This document shows positions 54,769-63,513 of a DNA stretch of 64,000 nucleotides, one piece after another. The notes under the pieces are model-generated. The model did no database searches. It was not told the DNA's origin and saw nothing but the letters and a program-made list of their open reading frames with translations. Position 1 is the first letter of the stretch; every line of letters begins with the position of its first letter. Position numbers and translations under genes: made by a program. The DNA lies in contig JADKBC010000003.1 of assembly GCA_016715205.1 (NCBI GenBank), forward strand, positions 162,729 to 226,728, read 5' to 3'. The stretch is from Holophaga sp. (GTDB lineage: Bacteria > Acidobacteriota > Holophagae > Holophagales > Holophagaceae).

Positions 54769-55722
54769 TCAAAGCTGCTTGTGGATTCGCTTCACCACAA
54801 AGCGGGGCCGGTCGCGCACTTCCTGGTAGATGCGGCCGATGTATTCACCCAGCAGGCCAAAGGCCACGAACTGGCACCCCACGAAGAAGAACAGGATGGC
54901 GAAGAGGGTGAATACGCCCTGGGCCGTGCCTTCCGGGTGCAGGAAGCGATAGGCCACCAACCCCAGGAACAGCACGAAGCCAAGGATGGCGATGAGCACG
55001 CCAATCACCGAAAGCATCTGGAGCGGCAGCAGGCTGAAACTGGTGAGCAGATCGAACTGCAGATTGATGAGCTTCCAGAGGCCGTACTTGCTCTCGCCCG
55101 CCGCGCGCTCCGCGTGACCCACGGGCACTTCGGCGATGCGCTTGGCGAAGGAATTGGCCAGGGCGGGAATGAAACTTGACCGCTCCTTGCACTGCAGCAT
55201 GGCGTCCACGATCTCGCGGCGATAGGCCCGCAACATGCAGCCGTAGTCGTTGAGCTTCACGCCCGTGGTCTTGCGGGTAACGGCGTTCACGATCTTGCTG
55301 GGCAACGTGCGGAACAGGCTGTCATTATCCATGCGGCCCTGCCGCCAGCCGCCCACCACGTCGAAGCCCTCTTCCATCTTGGCCACCAGCTTGGGGATCT
55401 CTTCGGGCGGGTTCTGCAGATCGGCGTCCAGGGTGACGATGATCTCCCCCGCCACGATCGAAAAGGCGCCGAAAATGGCGCTGTGCTGGCCGTAGTTCCG
55501 GTTGAATTCCACCACCGACACGCGCGGTTCCTCGGCCGCGATGGCCTTCAGCATCTCCAGGCTGCGATCCCGGCTGCCGTCATCCGTGAACACCACCTCC
55601 CAGCCCCGCTCCGGTGTGGCGAAGCTCTCCTGGAGCATCCGGGACAGGCGTTCCCATAAAACGGGGATGTTTTCTTCCTCGTTGAAGATCGGAATGACGA
55701 TGCTCAGGTAGGGGTTGCTCAT
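54769..55722 (-). CDS. Family 2 glycosyltransferase, polyprenyl-phosphate type (DPM1/GtrB-like)
   Basis: 317 residues: GT-A domain opening LSIVIPIFNEEENI, metal-binding DADLQNPPEEIP, and FRTLPSKIVNAVTRKTTGVK (about 1-230), then two membrane helices (about 235-300). This is the pattern of transferases that load a sugar on polyprenyl phosphate for LPS or glycan decoration. The ATG at 55722 follows AGGAG. It is divergent from the response regulator gene. Confidence 0.93.
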   Translation of the reverse strand: MSNPYLSIVIPIFNEEENIPVLWERLSRMLQESFATPERGWEVVFTDDGSRDRSLEMLKAIAAEEPRVSVVEFNRNYGQHSAIFGAFSIVAGEIIVTLDADLQNPPEEIPKLVAKMEEGFDVVGGWRQGRMDNDSLFRTLPSKIVNAVTRKTTGVKLNDYGCMLRAYRREIVDAMLQCKERSSFIPALANSFAKRIAEVPVGHAERAAGESKYGLWKLINLQFDLLTSFSLLPLQMLSVIGVLIAILGFVLFLGLVAYRFLHPEGTAQGVFTLFAILFFFVGCQFVAFGLLGEYIGRIYQEVRDRPRFVVKRIHKQL

Positions 55723-55783
55723 TAGGGAAGGCTCCTGACCTATTCTAGCGCTAGGATTTTCTTTGCATCCCGCGGAGCTTTCC

Positions 55784-56524
55784 ATGCCTGAACCACGTAT
55801 CCTTCTGGTCGAAGACGAGCTGAGCCTCGCCGAAGGCATCAAGCTGAACCTGGAAATGGAAGGATTGCCCTGCGTGTGGATCACCCGGGGCGACGAAGCC
55901 CTGCGGCGCATCCTCAGCGAAACCTTCGATCTGGTGCTGCTGGACGTGATGCTGCCGGGCATGGACGGCTTTTCCGTGTGCGAGCGCGTGCGGGCCGCCA
56001 AGAATTTCACGCCCATCCTGTTTCTCACCGCCAAGAACACCGAGGATGACCGGGTGCACGGCTTTGAGACCGGCGGCGACGACTACCTGGGCAAGCCCTT
56101 CCAGGTGCGCGAACTGCTGGTGCGGGTGCGGGCCATCCTCCGCCGGGAAGCCTGGTACCAGAATCGTTCCCTGGGCAGCCGGCAAAAATTCGGCGAGCAC
56201 TGGGTGGATTTCGAAAATTTCTGCGGGGAAGGCCCTGGTGGCTCCTTCCAACTGGGCGTCAAGGAATGCATGATCCTCAAGCTCTTGATGGAACGCCCCG
56301 GCCAGGTGGTGAGCCGTTCGGAAATCCTGGACAAGGTCTGGGGCGAGGAAACCTATCCCACCACCCGCACCGTGGACAATTTCATCGTCCGCATCCGCCG
56401 CACCATGGAAGTGGACGCCCATCACCCCCGCTGGGTCCACACCGTGCGCAGCATCGGCTACACCTTTGACCCCGAAGGCCGGCAGCGCAAAGGGGGAATA
56501 AGCTTCACCATGGTTTTTCGCTAA
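55784..56524 (+). CDS. OmpR/PhoB-type response regulator (orphan)
   Basis: 246 residues: receiver (1-120) with acidic pair E10/D11, phospho-acceptor D54 in VLLDVMLPG, switch T and K in LTAKN and GKPF; winged-helix DNA-binding domain (about 150-235; RPGQVVSRSEILDKVWG, TVDNFIVRIRRTME, TVRSIGYTF). The ATG at 55784 has GGAG 7 nt upstream. There is no neighbouring histidine kinase. The last residues run close to repeat copy 2. Confidence 0.93.
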   Translation: MPEPRILLVEDELSLAEGIKLNLEMEGLPCVWITRGDEALRRILSETFDLVLLDVMLPGMDGFSVCERVRAAKNFTPILFLTAKNTEDDRVHGFETGGDDYLGKPFQVRELLVRVRAILRREAWYQNRSLGSRQKFGEHWVDFENFCGEGPGGSFQLGVKECMILKLLMERPGQVVSRSEILDKVWGEETYPTTRTVDNFIVRIRRTMEVDAHHPRWVHTVRSIGYTFDPEGRQRKGGISFTMVFR

Positions 56525-56533
56525 AAAATAAAA

Positions 56534-56691
56534 TTGGCCGGGGATGGACGGGGATCTTCGGGGATGTAGCTTGTGGATCAACTTTTGGCATCACCTTGGC
56601 CTTCTGGCCCGCCCGGCGAACCAGGCCAGAAGGCCCGTAATCAACCTGATCCTGCTTTTATCCCCGTGTATCCCCGTCCATCCCCGGCCAA
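56534..56691. repeat. Nested inverted-repeat element, copy 2
   Basis: 158 nt bounded by a perfect 22-nt inverted pair (56534-56555 against 56670-56691; core GGCCGGGGATGGACGGGG). The inner pair is GGCCTTCTGGCC (56598-56609) against GGCCAGAAGGCC (56624-56635), which forms a short hairpin. Between them is TGTAGCTTGTGGATCAACTT, shared with copy 3 and, with changes, copy 1. Confidence 0.85.
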
Positions 56692-56783
56692 AAACGTTTG
56701 CCTTGCGAAGGCGAAGCAAGTTGGAGCGTGAAGCAGAGCTCAGAGATTGCTGTTTCTGGTGCCTTGGTGGTGAATCTTTCAAA

Positions 56784-59135
56784 TCACCCCAGCAGATCCA
56801 GCATGGCCTGTTTGAGCTTCTTGAGATCAAAGGGCTTGCCCAGGTGCGGCAGCTTGGATTGCTCCAGGAAGGTGCGGGTTTCGGGATCGAAGGAGTCGCC
56901 GGTGGTGTAGATGATCTTCTTGGCCATCTCGGGCTGGTTCTGGCGGATCCAGTCAAAGAGCTGGATCCCAGTCAGGCCGGGCATCCGAATATCCGAAACG
57001 ATCAGGTCAAAGGTATCCACCTGCATCTTCTGAATGGCTTCGGTGGCGAGGCCGCAGGCGGTCACCTGGCAACCCCAGGCCGCCAAGGCATCGGCCAGGC
57101 ATTCCAGCAGGAAGGCCTCGTCGTCCACCACCATGATCTTTTTCCCCTGCAGGGATTCATTGGTGCCCTTGTTCGCAACAACGTCGGTCATGGGCAACTC
57201 CACCAAAAAGGCATTCCCAACCCCCGCCTGACTGCGCACGGAAATCTTGCCTCCGTGCGCCTGAACGATGCTGGCAGCGGTGCACAACCCCAGGGATTCC
57301 ACGTCCGTGGCCCCGGCCAGATCAAAGACCCGTCCCTTTTCCGGTTCTGGAATCGCAGGGCCCGTATCCTGGCTCACGATCTGGATGGCGTTGCCCACCA
57401 GCCGGGTGCCCACCCGTACGCGTTTCACGGTGGATTTCACCGTGGCGTAGACGGCGCTGCGGAACAGATTCACCAGCGCTTCGCGAATCTGGTCGATGTC
57501 CAGGGAACAGTCCGGGAGGTCCGGTGCCAGAGTGAATTCCATGGCCACGCCCGCGGCGGCCGCTTCGGCTTCCAAGCGCTTGGCGGATTCCTGCACCAGG
57601 GTATTGATGTTGCAGGTTTCCAGGCGCGGGGAAGAGGGCGAGAGCACCATCAGCAGCGGTCGAAGCAGGTTCTGGGCCGCATCCACCGCCTGGAGCAGGC
57701 GCGACATGCGCATCTGCTGGGCCGGATCCGTGGCGGTTTCCAGTAACAAGCTCTTTTGCAGAAGCACTGGCCCCAGCCGATTGGTCAGTTCGTTGAAGAG
57801 CGGCGGCATGATGCGCGCCAGGCTGGAACTGGTTTCGGCATGTTCCAGGCGACGCTCCAGGGTGCGCTGCTCGCCCAGATCCCGCACCAGGGCCGAGAAG
57901 GCCAATACCCGGTCATCGCTGCCCCGAATGGGTGCGTAGGTGGTGGAAACCGGAAACTCCTGACCCCCCTTGCGGACGCGCACACTGGGCACATCGCGGA
58001 TGATCTGGCCCTTGCCCACCTGGGCCATGGCCTGTTCCAACTCGCCGGCCCGGTTGCCCGGAATCAGTTTCTGGAAGGCGTGACCCACGATTTCGCTGCG
58101 GGTGTAGCCAAAGATCTGCTCGGCAGCGGTATTCCAGGTGAGCACACGACCATCGTGACTGAAGGAAATGATCCCTTCCGCCACGCTCTGGATGAGCCCT
58201 TCCAGGTAGCGCCGGGTTTTCAGGTTGTCCTGGTTGGCGCGCTCGTTCTGGGCGGCCAGCACGGCCAGTTCCTGGTTCTTCTGCTCCAGGGTGTCCTTGG
58301 TGTGTTTCAGCTCGCTGTAAAGGCGGGCCGTTTCCATGTTGGATTTGAGGGCATCCTCCAGCAGATCCTGGGCATCGGCCACCTTGCCGGGCACCAGGTC
58401 GCTCACGCTGACCGTGTTGTGCCGCAGCACCGTGCCTTCCGGGGCCGGGGCGGGCTCCTCGGCGGGCGGCAGTTCCCGCATGCTGGAGCGGATGTTCGTT
58501 TCGATGAGATTGAGCATCTCGTCGAAATCTTTGATCTTCTTGTCCAGGTGGTACTTCTGGAAGGTGGAGCCCACCGTCTCCTTGGTGATGGCCAGGAAGG
58601 TATCCAGCACGCCCGTGCCCCGGGGCGCCACGGCCTCAAAGAAGGGCACCGAACGGAAGTTCAGGCGACGATTCATCACGCCCACGGGCATGGCGTCTGG
58701 CAGATCGCGCTTGTTGTACTGCAGCACAAAGGGAATCTGCTTGATGTTCAAGCGATTGGCGTTCAGGTTGTGGTAGAGGTTCGACAGGGAATCCACGTTT
58801 TCCTGCATCTTGGCTTCGCTGGAATCCGCCACGAACACCACGCCATCGGCCCCGCCCAGCACCACCCGGCGGCTGGCGTCGTACTGCACTTGGCCCGGCA
58901 CTGTGTAGATCTGGAGGTGGATCGCGTTGCCGTAGATATAGCCCAGGTTGATGGGCAGCAGATCGAAAAACAGGGTGCGATCTTCCTGGGTGTTCACGGA
59001 AAAGAGCTCGCCCCGCTGCACTTCCTGGCACATGGCGTGCAGGCTTTGCAGGTTCGTGGTCTTGCCCGATAGGCCCGGCCCGTAATAGACCAGCTTTAGC
59101 AAGATCTCATTGGCGCGCGTATTAAATTGAACCAT
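56784..59135 (-). CDS. MglA-like GTPase fused to PAS, histidine-kinase-like and receiver domains
   Basis: 783 residues. About 1-200 is an MglA-type small GTPase: P-loop GPGLSGKTT (19-27), PGQVQYDASRRVVLGGADGVVFVADS and NKRDLP. Then a coiled region, PAS (about 320-430), a dimerisation-like helix pair (about 435-520), a HATPase-like domain (about 530-655, with LGLCTAASIVQAHGG) and a C-terminal receiver (about 665-783; acceptor Asp in LIVSDIRMPG, K in LGKPF). The expected HExN phospho-histidine is missing and the N-box is NLFRSA, so kinase activity is doubtful. It might link polarity GTPase state to phosphorelay. Cytoplasmic. Confidence 0.88.
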   Translation of the reverse strand: MVQFNTRANEILLKLVYYGPGLSGKTTNLQSLHAMCQEVQRGELFSVNTQEDRTLFFDLLPINLGYIYGNAIHLQIYTVPGQVQYDASRRVVLGGADGVVFVADSSEAKMQENVDSLSNLYHNLNANRLNIKQIPFVLQYNKRDLPDAMPVGVMNRRLNFRSVPFFEAVAPRGTGVLDTFLAITKETVGSTFQKYHLDKKIKDFDEMLNLIETNIRSSMRELPPAEEPAPAPEGTVLRHNTVSVSDLVPGKVADAQDLLEDALKSNMETARLYSELKHTKDTLEQKNQELAVLAAQNERANQDNLKTRRYLEGLIQSVAEGIISFSHDGRVLTWNTAAEQIFGYTRSEIVGHAFQKLIPGNRAGELEQAMAQVGKGQIIRDVPSVRVRKGGQEFPVSTTYAPIRGSDDRVLAFSALVRDLGEQRTLERRLEHAETSSSLARIMPPLFNELTNRLGPVLLQKSLLLETATDPAQQMRMSRLLQAVDAAQNLLRPLLMVLSPSSPRLETCNINTLVQESAKRLEAEAAAAGVAMEFTLAPDLPDCSLDIDQIREALVNLFRSAVYATVKSTVKRVRVGTRLVGNAIQIVSQDTGPAIPEPEKGRVFDLAGATDVESLGLCTAASIVQAHGGKISVRSQAGVGNAFLVELPMTDVVANKGTNESLQGKKIMVVDDEAFLLECLADALAAWGCQVTACGLATEAIQKMQVDTFDLIVSDIRMPGLTGIQLFDWIRQNQPEMAKKIIYTTGDSFDPETRTFLEQSKLPHLGKPFDLKKLKQAMLDLLG

Positions 59136-59478
59136 CGGTACCAGTCCCTGGAATCGGCTTTAGGTTATCAGGAATTTCCCGGCAAGCCCCTTCCGCTCTA
59201 GCAAGCCCAAAAAGTCCCTGTGATAGAATTCGCTCGCCTTCTATTTTCATGGCCCCGCGAGGGGTCGCAGCAACCCCTCGGAGACCGCATTGGTGAGTGT
59301 TTCTGGTTATGTCGCGAACAGGCTTGCGGGGTGCCTAGCGGGTGTGGGCGAGGTGTTGGTGACCGGGAAGAATGCGCGTTTAGGTCGTCGCCATCATCTT
59401 TTCGGTATGCCCTGCGGGCATACGCGAACGAGGCTTTAGCACCAGCCTTGGTTTCGCGCGATTTGGGCGGATGGCGGC
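59136..59478. other. Non-coding gap upstream of uppS, with hairpins and a -10-like site
   Basis: No convincing gene in 343 nt. TGTGATAGAAT (59219-59229) resembles an extended -10 box for the uppS operon, with no clear -35. The transcribed part would hold CGAGGGGT / ACCCCTCG (59258-59265, 59273-59280) and TATGCCC-TGC-GGGCATA (59406-59422). The leader would be about 240 nt long. The gene frr, often found before uppS, is not present. Confidence 0.5.
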
Positions 59479-60165
59479 ATGAGCGTTCCGCATCACGTCG
59501 CCATCATAATGGACGGCAACGGCCGGTGGGCGGGGTTGCGGGGGTGGTCGCGGATCAAGGGGCACAAGGAGGGCGTGCGGGCAGTGGAGGATATTCTGGA
59601 TGCGGCTGCGGAGGCGGGCATTCAGCACCTTTCGCTGTACGCCTTCAGCACGGAGAACTGGAAGCGGCCCAGCCTGGAGGTTTCCGGGCTCATGGCGCTG
59701 CTGCGGATGTACCTGCGCATGTTCCTGCCCAAGCTGCGCCGCAAGGGCATTCGCTTCCATCATCTCGGTTCCCTGGAGGGCCTGCCCGAGGGCGTTCAGC
59801 GGGATATCCGCGCCCTGGAGGAGAGCACCGCCGACCACACGGGCATGGTGTTCCACCTGGCGGTGAACTACGGCAGCCGCCTGGAGATCACCCAGGCCGC
59901 GCGGCGCTGCGTGGAAGCGGGCCTGCAGCCCGATGAAATCACCGAGGAGGCCATCGCCGCGCGCCTCTGGACGGCGGGCACCCCGGATGTGGATTTGCTC
60001 ATCCGCACCTCGGGCGAACTGCGCATTTCCAATTTCCTGCTCTGGCAGGCCGCCTATGCTGAGTTCTACATCACCGAATGCCTGTGGCCGGATTTCCGCG
60101 GCCCACAACTGAGGGAGGCCTTGGAAGCTTATGCGAACCGCGAGCGCCGCTTCGGCGGCATCTAG
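59479..60165 (+). CDS. uppS: Isoprenyl (undecaprenyl) diphosphate synthase
   Basis: 228-residue cis-prenyltransferase that makes the lipid carrier for peptidoglycan and glycans. Catalytic D12 in IIMDGNGRWA, then GHKEGV, YAFSTENWKRP, and C-terminal DLLIRTSGELRISNFLLWQAAYAEFY. Slightly shorter than E. coli UppS (253). It overlaps cdsA by about 35 nt in another frame. Confidence 0.97.
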   Translation: MSVPHHVAIIMDGNGRWAGLRGWSRIKGHKEGVRAVEDILDAAAEAGIQHLSLYAFSTENWKRPSLEVSGLMALLRMYLRMFLPKLRRKGIRFHHLGSLEGLPEGVQRDIRALEESTADHTGMVFHLAVNYGSRLEITQAARRCVEAGLQPDEITEEAIAARLWTAGTPDVDLLIRTSGELRISNFLLWQAAYAEFYITECLWPDFRGPQLREALEAYANRERRFGGI

Positions 60166-61087
60166 TCCGAAAATTGCCCCACCCCCCGCCGCCCCGCACA
60201 CTTTCGATAAGGGCAACCTGGCCCTGCGCCTGGGCAGTGCCGCGGCCTTTGCCGTCTTCTTCTTCACCCTGCTCTATTTCGGCGAACGCCCCTGGGCCAA
60301 GCTCACCTGGCTGGCGCTCATGGCGGTGGTGCTGGTGATGGGCGTGCGGGAACTCTGCCTCATCGCCCGCAAGGTGGGCCATCATCCCTCCGTGTTCGGC
60401 GGTGCCTTGGTGGGCGGCGGCTTCCTGCTGCATTTCTACCTTTCTTCCAGCGCCGGGGTGATCGCCACGGATCCCCTGCCCCTCTGGGCGGTGCTGGCCG
60501 GCGGCGGTATGGCCATCCATTTCGGCGCCCTGCTCTTCAGCAAGGATCCCCTGGAAAACGCCCTCTCCAGTCAGGCCATCACCTGGATGGCGGCCCTCTA
60601 CATGGGCCTGGGCACGGGCTTCATGGTCAAGCTCTTCATGCTCGATGGCACCACGCTGGCCAACAGCGGTGCGCGCTTCATCCTGGCCCTCTTCCTCATC
60701 GTGTGGCTGGGTGACACCGGCGCCTACTTCCTGGGTAGCGCCGTGGGCAAGCACAAATTGGCCCCCCGGGTGAGCCCCAAGAAAAGCTGGGAAGGGGCCT
60801 TGGGCAATGTGCTGGGCAACCTCGCCGGGGCCTTCATCATCCGCACCTGGGTTTGCACCCAGTGGAGCGTGGTGGATGCCATCGCCATCGCCCTGCTCCT
60901 GGGCCTCGTGGGCCAACTGGGTGACCTGGCCGAAAGCACCTGGAAACGCAGCGCCGGCGTGAAGGATTCCAACATGGGCAGCCTGGGCATCCCCGGCCAT
61001 GGCGGCATGCTGGATCGGGTGGACAGCCTAGTCTTCGCCGCGCCGATGCTCTATGCCTACCTGTTTTTCGTGCATGGGCTGAACTGA
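60131..61087 (+). CDS. cdsA: Phosphatidate cytidylyltransferase
   Basis: 318-residue inner-membrane enzyme that makes CDP-diacylglycerol. About eight hydrophobic segments; WLGDTGAYFLGSAVGKHKLAPRVSPKKSWEG and the family signature GHGGMLDRVDSLVFAAP are intact. The ATG lies inside the end of uppS, and its stop overlaps the dxr start (TGATG). A start near residue 29 would remove the Ala/Pro-rich N-terminus and cannot be excluded. Confidence 0.95.
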   Translation: MRTASAASAASSPKIAPPPAAPHTFDKGNLALRLGSAAAFAVFFFTLLYFGERPWAKLTWLALMAVVLVMGVRELCLIARKVGHHPSVFGGALVGGGFLLHFYLSSSAGVIATDPLPLWAVLAGGGMAIHFGALLFSKDPLENALSSQAITWMAALYMGLGTGFMVKLFMLDGTTLANSGARFILALFLIVWLGDTGAYFLGSAVGKHKLAPRVSPKKSWEGALGNVLGNLAGAFIIRTWVCTQWSVVDAIAIALLLGLVGQLGDLAESTWKRSAGVKDSNMGSLGIPGHGGMLDRVDSLVFAAPMLYAYLFFVHGLN

Positions 61088-62250
61088 TGACGGCATTGCG
61101 CCGCCTCGCCATCCTCGGCGCCACGGGTTCCATCGGCACCTCCACGTTGGAGGTGGTCGAGGCGCACCCCGACAAGCTCGCCGTGGTGGCCTTGGCCGGG
61201 GGGCGCAACCGCGATTTGCTGCGCGACCAATGTGAACGATTCCGTCCCACCTGCGTGTCCGTGGCCCAAGCCGAGGATGCCGCGTGGCTGACCTCGCACC
61301 TCAGCTACCACCCCGAAATCCACCATGGTGCCGAAGGTCTGCTGGCCTGCGCCCTGCACCCCGACGCCGATACCGTTGTCGCTGCGGTGGTGGGCGCCGC
61401 GGGGCTGGCCAGCACCGAAGCCGCCCTGCGGGCAGGGCGCCGGGTCTGCGTGGCCAACAAGGAATCGCTCGTGGTGGGCGGGCCGCTCATGCTCAAGGCC
61501 CTGCGGGAGGGGGGCGGCGAACTGCTGCCCATCGACTCGGAACACGCCGCCCTGCATCAACTCTTGGCGGGCCGCGTGCCCACCAGCATCCGCGAAGTGC
61601 GCATCACCGCCAGCGGCGGCCCCTTCCGCGAATGGTCCCGGGCGCGCATCCAGGCCGCCACGGTGGCCGAAGCCCTCAACCATCCCACCTGGAAGATGGG
61701 CCCCAAGATCACCATCGATAGCGCCACCCTCATGAACAAGGGGCTTGAAGTGATCGAAGCCGCCCTGCTCTTCGATCTGAGCGCCGAGCAGATCCAGGTG
61801 ACAATCCACCCCCAGAGCCAGGTTCACGCCATGGCAGGCTTCACCGACGGCACCTACCAGTTGCAGGTCTGCGCCAACGACATGAAGCTGCCCATCCAGT
61901 ACGCCCTGCTCTGGCCCGAACGCCTGAATGGCCCCGTGCCGCCCTACGACTGGGATCTGGCCCGCACCTGGACCTTCGACGCCCCCGATCTGGACCGCTT
62001 CCCCTGCCTGGCCCTGGCCTACGCCGCCCTGCGCACCGGCGGCACCGCCCCCGCCATTCTCAATGCCGCCAACGAAACCGCCGTGGCCGCCTTCCTGGAA
62101 GACCGCATCCCCTTCGGCGCCATCGCCGCCTGCAACGCCGATGCCCTGGCCGCCCATCCCGCCCCCCCCGTCGAAAACCTGGAACAGGTACTGGACCTCG
62201 ACCGCCAAACCCGCGTGTGGGCGGATGCCTGGCTGGTCGCGCGGGGCTGA
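61087..62250 (+). CDS. dxr: 1-deoxy-D-xylulose 5-phosphate reductoisomerase
   Basis: 387-residue MEP-pathway enzyme (ispC) that converts DXP to MEP. NADPH motif GATGSIGTSTLEVV (10-23), ANKESLVVGG, substrate loop SGGPFR and metal ligands in LPIDSEHAA; HPTWKMGPKITIDSATLMNKGLE is seen in the middle. It couples with cdsA by one base, so isoprenoid and lipid carrier genes form one operon. rseP, the usual next gene, is absent here and a repeat plus an integron integrase follow. Confidence 0.97.
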   Translation: MTALRRLAILGATGSIGTSTLEVVEAHPDKLAVVALAGGRNRDLLRDQCERFRPTCVSVAQAEDAAWLTSHLSYHPEIHHGAEGLLACALHPDADTVVAAVVGAAGLASTEAALRAGRRVCVANKESLVVGGPLMLKALREGGGELLPIDSEHAALHQLLAGRVPTSIREVRITASGGPFREWSRARIQAATVAEALNHPTWKMGPKITIDSATLMNKGLEVIEAALLFDLSAEQIQVTIHPQSQVHAMAGFTDGTYQLQVCANDMKLPIQYALLWPERLNGPVPPYDWDLARTWTFDAPDLDRFPCLALAYAALRTGGTAPAILNAANETAVAAFLEDRIPFGAIAACNADALAAHPAPPVENLEQVLDLDRQTRVWADAWLVARG

Positions 62251-62280
62251 ACCGGTTTTGCCTTCGAAAGATAAAAGCCT

Positions 62281-62457
62281 TTGGCCGGGGATGGACGGGG
62301 ATTTTCGGGGATGTAGTTTGTGGATCAATTTTTCGCAACACCCCGGCTTTCTGGCCCGCCCGCAGCGCGGGTCGTGCGGCAGGGCCGCACGAGTTTCTGG
62401 AAGGGCGGAGCCCAATCTCGCATTTATCCCCGAGAATCCCCGTCCATCCCCGGCCAA
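62281..62457. repeat. Nested inverted-repeat element, copy 3
   Basis: 177 nt with the same perfect 22-nt end pair as copy 2 (62281-62302 against 62436-62457). Second arms GGGGATTTTCGGGGAT (62297-62312) against ATCCCCGAGAATCCCC (62426-62441) nearly match. Inside it shares the left half of copy 1 (GGCTTTCTGGCCCGCCCG and CGCACGAGTTTCTGGAAG), but the right inner arm is missing. It separates dxr from the integrase. Confidence 0.85.
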
Positions 62458-62481
62458 TTTCCTTTTGAACGCACCTTGGTA

Positions 62482-63513
62482 CTAGATGTGATCCAGCGGG
62501 CTGGGCACGCCCATGCCACCCCGGTTCAGCACGTGGGTGTAGATCATGGTGGTTTCCACTTCCTTGTGGCCAAGCAGTTCCTGCACCGTGCGGATATCGT
62601 GCCCGAAGGCCAGTAGGTGCGTGGCGAAGGAGTGCCGCAGCACGTGGGGTGTCACCGGCTTCACCAGTTCCCCGGCCCGCCCCGCCATTCGCACGGCCTT
62701 TTGCACACTCTCGCCGTGCAGATGGTGGCGGCGCAGGATGCCGGTGCGAGGGTCGACCGAGCGCTGGCCCGAGGGGAACACCCACTGCCAACCCCAGGCC
62801 CGCGCAGCCCCCCGCGATTTCTCGGCCAGGGCGTCGGGCAACCATACGGCCCCGAAGCCCTCGGCAAGATCCTGCTGATGGAGGGCCTTCACCTTGTCCA
62901 AATGCTCCTTCAAGGCACCCACCAGGCGATCCGGCAACATGGTGACCCGATCCTTGCCCCCCTTGCCGTCCCGCACGATGATTTCCCGGCGCTCGAAATC
63001 CACATCCTTCACGCGCAGGCGCAACCCTTCCATCAGCCGCATGCCGGTGCCGTACAAAAGCCGGGTCACCAGGGCCATCACGCCTTCCATCTGGTCAAAC
63101 AGGGTGCGCACCTCACTCGGCGTGAGCACCACCGGTAGACGTGGGCTTCGTTTGGCCTGCACCATTTCCGAAAGCCACGGCAGGTTCACCTCCAGCAGGT
63201 AGCGATATAGATAGAGCAGCGATGCTTTGGCCTGGTTCTGGGTGGACGGCGCCACATTGCGATCCACCGCCAAATGCGTCAGGAAATCTTGGACTTCCCC
63301 TTGCCCCATGTCCCGGGGGTGCCGCTTGTCATGAAAGAGAATGAACCTCCGCACCCAATCCACATAGGCTTCCTCCGTGCGCAGGCTGTAATGCCGCAAC
63401 CGCAAGCTCTCGCGCAATTGATCCAGCAGCTTCGGAGCCGGCCTTTCCTCCCCTTCTAGCCCTGCATTACCGATCTGCCTATTTCCCTCGTCCACCACGC
63501 CAGCCCCCCGCAT
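62482..63513 (-). CDS. intI: Integron integrase IntI
   Basis: 343-residue tyrosine recombinase. Core residues: R in YGTGMRLMEGLRLR, the HxxR of TPHVLRHSFATHLL, H in LLGHKEVETT and nucleophile Y (about 325) in MIYTHVLNRGG. The insert VWLPDALAEKSRGAARAWGWQWVFPSG is diagnostic of IntI and absent from XerC/D. The start is uncertain: ATG 63513 was chosen; TTG 63546 and GTG 63498 are alternatives. It is divergent from the repeat array, as in integrons. The gene looks intact. Confidence 0.93.
   Translation of the reverse strand: MRGAGVVDEGNRQIGNAGLEGEERPAPKLLDQLRESLRLRHYSLRTEEAYVDWVRRFILFHDKRHPRDMGQGEVQDFLTHLAVDRNVAPSTQNQAKASLLYLYRYLLEVNLPWLSEMVQAKRSPRLPVVLTPSEVRTLFDQMEGVMALVTRLLYGTGMRLMEGLRLRVKDVDFERREIIVRDGKGGKDRVTMLPDRLVGALKEHLDKVKALHQQDLAEGFGAVWLPDALAEKSRGAARAWGWQWVFPSGQRSVDPRTGILRRHHLHGESVQKAVRMAGRAGELVKPVTPHVLRHSFATHLLAFGHDIRTVQELLGHKEVETTMIYTHVLNRGGMGVPSPLDHI

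Noticed and set aside
57756..59072. 438-residue open frame on the plus strand
   Set aside because: It is antisense to the MglA-kinase fusion and is His/Gly/Gln-rich without motifs.
59220..59936. Open frame starting upstream of uppS
   Set aside because: It reads across uppS in another frame and has no domain; the upstream part also shows no homology I can recognise.
61057..62457. 466-residue open frame on the minus strand
   Set aside because: It is antisense to dxr and runs into repeat copy 3; Gly/Gln/His-rich composition indicates a shadow frame.
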